A stretch of 17,726 nt of DNA from positions 1-17,726 of the forward strand of contig OMIJ01000067.1 of NCBI GenBank assembly GCA_900299065.1, in the 5' to 3' direction. Of this stretch, positions 14,057 to 17,726 are shown piece after piece; the first letter of the stretch is position 1; each line of letters starts with the position of its first letter. The position numbers and the translations under genes were made by a program. Under the pieces are notes generated by a model. That model did no database searches. It worked only from the letters and a program-made list of their open reading frames with translations, and was not told where the DNA came from. This DNA comes from Hyphomicrobiales bacterium (GTDB taxonomy: Bacteria > Pseudomonadota > Alphaproteobacteria > Rhizobiales > Beijerinckiaceae).

Positions 14057-14062
14057 CCTCCT
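14057..14062 (-). promoter_or_regulatory. Ribosome binding site that selects the TTG start of the MFS gene
   Basis: A perfect AGGAGG on the minus strand lies 7 nt before TTG 14049-14047. No ATG or GTG in the same frame lies nearby, so the rare TTG is the real start. A hairpin with arms GGGCGT (14073-14078) and ACGCCC (14086-14091) sits directly upstream in the leader. Confidence 0.65.
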
Positions 14063-14325
14063 GAGTCAATGAGGGCGTTTCACTCACGCCCGCCAGAACC
14101 AATTTGGCTCAGGGCCGGCAAACAAACATGTAAATGTCCCGCCATTTGATGAGAACGCATCGGCGCCTCAAATGTCATTCCTAAACCCACATTCCGGGCG
14201 CGTCCAGCGCGGATTGGACAAGTTTATCCAGCCAAGCAGAGCCAATTGCATCCTTGCGCCAGCTGCGGCATTGTGGCGGAAAATTGGGGCTGCTCATCCC
14301 TGCCCCGCTGTACGAACTTTCGGCG
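14063..14325. promoter_or_regulatory. Divergent control region between the MFS exporter and the monooxygenase gene, rich in inverted repeats
   Basis: The gap between the two divergent starts holds no convincing gene. It contains several dyads: GGGCGT/ACGCCC (14073-14091), the CCAA-T-TTGG palindrome (14099-14107), ACAT-GTAA-ATGT (14126-14137), and CATTTGA (14143-14149) with TCAAATG (14168-14174), perfect 7-bp arms 18 nt apart. CAATTTGGCTC (14100-14110) is also nearly repeated in inverse orientation as GAGCCAATTG (14239-14248). This suggests binding by a dimeric regulator controlling both directions. I could not place clear -35/-10 hexamers. Confidence 0.5.
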
Positions 14326-14337
14326 AGGAGGCATGCT

Positions 14338-15585
14338 ATGACCAGTCCAGTCCAGCTCTATTGCTGGCACTTCATGTCCTATCCACATTTAGCCCCGGAT
14401 TTTGATGATACCCAGTCATCGGGCTGGGTTACCGTGCCCAATAGCCTGTGGGATCGACAAAAGGCGCGCGGGCTTTATCAGCAATACATAGATCAGCTCG
14501 CATATGCTGACGAAATCGGCTTTGATGGCATGGTCCTTAACGAACATCATCAGACCATTTACGGTCTGGGGCCCTCCCCCAATCTTGTGGCGGCTGCCCT
14601 CACGCAACGCACCAAAAAGGGCAAGATTATCATTCTGGGCAATCTCCTGCCTTTGCACATGAACCCTCTGAGGGTCGCAGAAGAATATGCAATGCTCGAC
14701 AATATGTCGGATGGGCGCATCATTGCCGGTTTTGCGCCCGGATCGGGCCCCGAGACGTTCAATTATAATATTGCCTCTGCTCCTTCGCGCGATCAATTCT
14801 GGGAAGCTGTTGAACTCATCCGCAAGGCCTGGACCCAGCCCGGCCCCTTTAATTTTGAAGGGCGGCATTATCCGCTGCGCTATGTCAATCCATGGCCCTT
14901 ACCAACTCAAAATCCCCATCCTCCGATCTGGATTCCCGGGGCACGTTCGCGCGATACACTGGTGCAGATTGCCAAGCATGGTTATTGCTATTTTCTGTCC
15001 TCGCGCAGCCATGGCAAGGAAACTGCCAAATCCGTGCAGCAATTTGCCAAAGTGCTCGAGCAGCATGGTGATGTCTATCGCCCCCATCGCATGGGCATTT
15101 TAATGTCAACTTATGTTGCCGAGACAGATAAACAGGCACAGGACGAGTCCAGAGAAGGTGTCTGGTATTTTCTGAAAAATTGCCTGAAAGGCCATCAACG
15201 TCGTGAAGGACGCCAGCTCACTTTTGGTCCCGGCGTGCCTTACATTCCCACCAATGAATTTCACGATTATCTCAAATTCTCGGACCCGACGACGCCGCTT
15301 CTGGGCGATACGCAGGATTGGGATGATCTACAAAAATCACAATCCATCATTGTGGGCAGTCCTGAGACCGTCTATCGGCGTTTCATCGATATTCTGGAAC
15401 ACGCCCAAGTTGGCCATTTGCTTATCCAATTCCATATGGGGAATATGAAGGATGAGCTGACACGCAAGAGTATGCATCTTTTTGCAACTCAAGTTGCACC
15501 GCGTTTGCGCGAAGATTCAGTAAAATTGTTTGGCCGCACATTTTCCGATCTCCCTGCTGCGGCGGGGATGGAGGTAGTCAAGTGA
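14338..15585 (+). CDS. Luciferase-like (LLM class) flavin-dependent monooxygenase
   Basis: This 415-residue cytoplasmic TIM-barrel oxidoreductase is of the bacterial luciferase superfamily, using reduced FMN or possibly F420. Signatures are the NEHH motif (68-71), RVAEEYAMLDNMSDGRIIAG (112-131) and the FAPGSGPE flavin-phosphate segment that follows. PPIWIPGARS and the C-terminal GSPETVYRR are further family hallmarks. It is longer than the common 330-360-residue members because of an insertion around residues 275-340. The start is ATG 14338 with AGGAGG at 14326-14331. An upstream extension of the frame lacks both a site and homology. The stop overlaps the next gene's GTG by 4 nt, so the monooxygenase and hydrolase form a two-enzyme unit. 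Baeyer-Villiger-type oxidation followed by ester hydrolysis is one plausible logic. Confidence 0.9.
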   Translation: MTSPVQLYCWHFMSYPHLAPDFDDTQSSGWVTVPNSLWDRQKARGLYQQYIDQLAYADEIGFDGMVLNEHHQTIYGLGPSPNLVAAALTQRTKKGKIIILGNLLPLHMNPLRVAEEYAMLDNMSDGRIIAGFAPGSGPETFNYNIASAPSRDQFWEAVELIRKAWTQPGPFNFEGRHYPLRYVNPWPLPTQNPHPPIWIPGARSRDTLVQIAKHGYCYFLSSRSHGKETAKSVQQFAKVLEQHGDVYRPHRMGILMSTYVAETDKQAQDESREGVWYFLKNCLKGHQRREGRQLTFGPGVPYIPTNEFHDYLKFSDPTTPLLGDTQDWDDLQKSQSIIVGSPETVYRRFIDILEHAQVGHLLIQFHMGNMKDELTRKSMHLFATQVAPRLREDSVKLFGRTFSDLPAAAGMEVVK

Positions 15586-16397
15586 GTTCACGTCTCATTA
15601 AAGTTCGCGACAGGGAAGTCACAATCTTTGAAAAGGGTGATGGACCGCCAACTCTTTATCTGCATGGCTTTGCTGATGTGCATGGTGTTGCGGGTGATCT
15701 TCTGCCCTTTCATGATGCCCTCAGCAAAAAGTCCCGTTTGATCGCTCCTGCCCACCCCGGGTGCAATGGCAGCTCGGAATTATCCAATGGCTGGGCGCCG
15801 GGGGATTTGAGCTTTCACTATCTTGAATTGCTCGATGAATTGGGTCTCGATACATTCAACCTTGTGGGCCATTGCACTGGCGGCTGGATTGCCGCGGAAC
15901 TGGCAGTGCGCCATCCCGAGCGCGTGCGTCAGCTGGTGCTGATCGGCGCCTGTGGCTTGTTCGTTGCTGGCGAGCCAACGAGTGATGTCTTTATGCATGC
16001 ACAGCCCGAACGCGGCGTCGATTATGCGACATTGCGCAATGTCTTTTTCAACGGGCCTCAAACAGAATTGGGCCTTCGCTGGTTCCCCAATGGTCGCGGC
16101 GATCTTGATGAAGAGACGCGGCGTTATGCCATGCTGCGCTATGGCTCCTTTACCGGCTTTCGTCCGCCCTATTTTTATGAACGCTCCCTGATCGAGCGCT
16201 TGCATCGCGCGCGTATGCGATCTCTCGTTATATGGGGCGAGCATGATCATATGGTGCCGCTCGCTCATGGGCAGGCCTATGCCAAGGGCCTGCCAAATTC
16301 TTCAGGATTGAAGATCGTGGCCGGCGCCGGTCATGCTGTTCAAATGGAACAGCCCCAGGTCGTGGCTGATCTCATCCACCAGTTTTTGGATGATTGA
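15582..16397 (+). CDS. Alpha/beta hydrolase with cysteine in the nucleophile position
   Basis: This 271-residue cytoplasmic hydrolase starts at GTG 15582, which overlaps the preceding TGA (GTGA). GGAGGT at 15570-15575 supports this start. The oxyanion-hole HGF is at residues 28-30, the nucleophile elbow reads GHCTGG (96-101), Asp222 lies in WGEHDHMVP and His251 in GAGHAVQMEQP. Cys98 replaces the usual serine, and the codon is TGC with no sign of damage elsewhere. Dienelactone hydrolase is the best-known alpha/beta hydrolase with a Cys-His-Asp triad, so a lactone or activated enol-ester substrate is conceivable. Tight coupling to the luciferase-like monooxygenase suggests it acts on that enzyme's product. 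It ends 2 nt from the convergent universal stress gene. Confidence 0.87.
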   Translation: MSSRLIKVRDREVTIFEKGDGPPTLYLHGFADVHGVAGDLLPFHDALSKKSRLIAPAHPGCNGSSELSNGWAPGDLSFHYLELLDELGLDTFNLVGHCTGGWIAAELAVRHPERVRQLVLIGACGLFVAGEPTSDVFMHAQPERGVDYATLRNVFFNGPQTELGLRWFPNGRGDLDEETRRYAMLRYGSFTGFRPPYFYERSLIERLHRARMRSLVIWGEHDHMVPLAHGQAYAKGLPNSSGLKIVAGAGHAVQMEQPQVVADLIHQFLDD

Positions 16398-16399
16398 GT

Positions 16400-17233
16400 C
16401 TATGTGGACATCAGGACAGGCAAACGGGCTTTGGCCATAATATGTGAGGTTGCACCGCCAAAGATCATCTGGCGCAAACGGCTCTGGGAATAGGCACCTT
16501 TGATCAGCAGATCACCGCCAAGATGCATGGCATCTTCCAGATAAGCGACGCCCGCAGCCCGATTCTTGCCCTGACGATGCACAATCTCGACATTGATGCC
16601 GTGAGCCAGCAGCATATGCGCCAATTGCTCTGCTGAAGGACCCTCGGCATTATGAGCCTCAATGGTGAGAATAATCACTTTGACGGCCTTGCGCAGAATG
16701 GGCATGGCAAAAGCCGTTGTGCGCGCAGATTCCATGCTCTGATTCCAGGCAATTACCACAGTTTGGCCCAGACTTACCGGGGCATCGGGCGGAGCCAGAA
16801 GAACGGGACGACCCGATTCGAACAAAGCCGCTTCAGCTGTGGCTATTCTGGGATTGCCGCGCTCAGGCCCGGGGCGCCCCAGAACAGTGACGTCGAAAAC
16901 GCGGCCATAATTGGCGACCTGACTATCACCAAAGGAACGATCCCCGGCAAACCCATAGGACAGAATATTCTGTCCATCCTGATGCAGCGGAATGGATTGC
17001 TCTTGCATGAAGGATTGAAAGCGCCCACGCGCCTCTTCGGCCAATTCTTTCCATGTGGCCTGATCCGCAAGCGTCCAGCTCACGGGCATATCAAAAGCCA
17101 CCAAATCGGGCAGATCCGGGCTCAGGGGCATGCCTTCGATATAGCTGTCAAAGCTCTTGGCCAGCAGTCCGGCTGTCGTCAGCACGGAATCCAAGGATGA
17201 ATGCATCTCAATCGGCACGAGGATATTCTTCAT
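16400..17233 (-). CDS. Universal stress protein, tandem UspA domains
   Basis: This 277-residue cytoplasmic protein is about twice a single UspA domain. The N-terminal half begins MKNILVPIE, the standard first strand. The C-terminal half has VVIAWNQSMESARTTAFAMP and ends with GGDLLIKGAYSQSRLRQMIFGGATSHIM, the recognisable nucleotide-binding end of the UspA fold, although the first glycine loop reads GAYSQS rather than the usual GxxGHS. The N-terminal domain lacks such a motif. I chose ATG 17233 over ATG 17239 because AGAGGA (17241-17246) is 7 nt from the former and only 1 nt from the latter. The family responds to stress or starvation. The partner is unknown. Confidence 0.9.
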   Translation of the reverse strand: MKNILVPIEMHSSLDSVLTTAGLLAKSFDSYIEGMPLSPDLPDLVAFDMPVSWTLADQATWKELAEEARGRFQSFMQEQSIPLHQDGQNILSYGFAGDRSFGDSQVANYGRVFDVTVLGRPGPERGNPRIATAEAALFESGRPVLLAPPDAPVSLGQTVVIAWNQSMESARTTAFAMPILRKAVKVIILTIEAHNAEGPSAEQLAHMLLAHGINVEIVHRQGKNRAAGVAYLEDAMHLGGDLLIKGAYSQSRLRQMIFGGATSHIMAKARLPVLMST

Positions 17234-17239
17234 GGCCAT

Positions 17240-17461
17240 TTCCTCTCAATGGTCAGACGGCACAGCTATAATACATTTATACGCTTTGCGCTCTTTATTT
17301 GGATGAAATCTCCCAAGTCAAATCGAGCACAGCTTCTGCCAGCTCACAGAGTAAGCGACACTAGAGCGCATATTTTAGGTTGAACCTGAGGCTTTCCTGG
17401 CACAGACTCCTTGTGCGGGGTGATCCCTACCTCCATAGATCGGCCCGAAAGAGGAGAGAGC
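17240..17461. promoter_or_regulatory. Divergent promoter region between the universal stress gene and the last gene
   Basis: No gene is seen in these 222 nt. TATAA-TACAT-TTATA (17267-17281) is an AT-rich dyad that offers -10-like hexamers on the minus strand (TATAAA, TATTAT) about 30 nt before the universal stress start, without a clear -35. Nearer the plus-strand gene are the palindrome AGGTT-G-AACCT (17377-17387) and the inverted repeat GCACA (17400-17404) / TGTGC (17412-17416). These could be operator sites for the gene starting at 17462. Confidence 0.4.
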
Positions 17462-17726
17462 ATGGTTTTTCATCCCCCCAGCTATGAGGACATCATCCGT
17501 TCCCGGACAGCTCAGGCCATGCCGATTGACCATGATTTTCCCTCCACACAAACAAGGCATTATTTTCAGGCCATCGATAATTTGATCAGCGTTTTTGCGA
17601 TACAACCGGACGATCATGTCCTGTTTTTGACAGATCCCTTGCTGGACCGGCGTGTGGTCGATGCCATTTCAGGCATTGCAGCTTCGCGCGGGGCAAAGGC
17701 TTATGAATTTATGGCGCCCACAACAC
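17462..17726 (+). CDS. N-terminal part of an unidentified protein, possibly M29 aminopeptidase / NicX-like (3' end outside window)
   Basis: The frame opens at ATG 17462, preceded by AGGAG at 17452-17456, and runs to the window end without a stop (88 codons). The protein begins MVFHPPSYEDIIRSRTAQ. Residues 35-80 form an amphipathic helix, a hydrophobic strand DHVLFLTDP, a helix DRRVVDAISGIAASRG, and a second strand KAYEFMAP. That strand-helix-strand pattern resembles the start of M29-type aminopeptidases and of 2,5-dihydroxypyridine dioxygenase NicX. The resemblance is by pattern only, and the metal ligands would lie beyond the window. No signal peptide is seen. It points the same way as the monooxygenase-hydrolase pair, with the universal stress gene between. 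Confidence 0.6.
   Translation, partial: MVFHPPSYEDIIRSRTAQAMPIDHDFPSTQTRHYFQAIDNLISVFAIQPDDHVLFLTDPLLDRRVVDAISGIAASRGAKAYEFMAPTT

Noticed and set aside
14254..14337. An in-frame 28-codon extension upstream of the luciferase-like monooxygenase
   Set aside because: The perfect AGGAGG six bases before ATG 14338 decides the start, and the extension does not resemble the family N-terminus.
1..17726. CRISPR array, tRNA or rRNA gene, insertion sequence, prophage or defence island
   Set aside because: No spaced direct repeats, cloverleaf, transposase, integrase or nuclease-type gene was seen; all long frames resolve to metabolic, transport or stress proteins.

Overview
The window looks like a chromosomal stretch from an alphaproteobacterium, probably a Hyphomicrobiales-type soil or freshwater organism. 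This is an inference from gene content: a TctC/Bug-type solute receptor inside a catabolic operon, an adjacent mtnP-apt pair, a Rieske ferredoxin with an amidohydrolase, and a moderate base composition that I judge by eye to be in the low-to-mid fifties percent G+C. I found no rRNA, tRNA, CRISPR array, insertion sequence, integrase or other sign of a mobile element. All genes look intact apart from the two cut by the window edges.

Layout. (1) 1-1681, plus strand: the C-terminal half of an EutA-type ethanolamine ammonia-lyase reactivase, followed 4 nt later by a prolyl aminopeptidase. (2) 1859-8779, plus strand: a probable seven-gene catabolic/transport operon. In order it holds a Rieske [2Fe-2S] protein, a small protein with a lysine-rich tail, an Amidohydro_2-family metal enzyme, a TctC/Bug periplasmic receptor, a homologue of hydroxycinnamoyl-CoA hydratase-lyase, a fused two-domain ABC permease and an Asp/Glu-racemase-superfamily protein. 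(3) 8810-14049, minus strand: an MFS exporter of the DHA2 type, an AGE-family sugar epimerase/isomerase, mtnP, apt and an Old Yellow Enzyme. The region 2 and region 3 genes converge on a strong hairpin at 8780-8803. (4) 14338-16397, plus strand: a luciferase-like flavin monooxygenase translationally coupled to an alpha/beta hydrolase with a cysteine at the nucleophile position. (5) 16400-17233, minus strand: a tandem universal stress protein. (6) 17462 to the end, plus strand: the first 88 codons of a protein that may belong to the M29 aminopeptidase / NicX-like family.

How the genes may work together. MtnP and Apt form a clear salvage couple (methylthioadenosine to adenine to AMP). The region 2 operon looks like uptake and breakdown of an aromatic or unsaturated carboxylic acid. 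Several of its members depart from their characterised relatives at functional positions. The Rieske protein has a long insertion between its cluster-binding motifs. The HCHL homologue lacks one of the two tyrosines that hold the phenolic hydroxyl. The racemase-like protein lacks both catalytic cysteines. The transport parts come from two unrelated transporter classes, and both are incomplete. Together with the luciferase-like monooxygenase, the Cys-type hydrolase and the possible NicX-like gene, this is the best candidate for an undescribed pathway here. The substrate cannot be read from the sequence, and no transcription regulator is encoded in the window.
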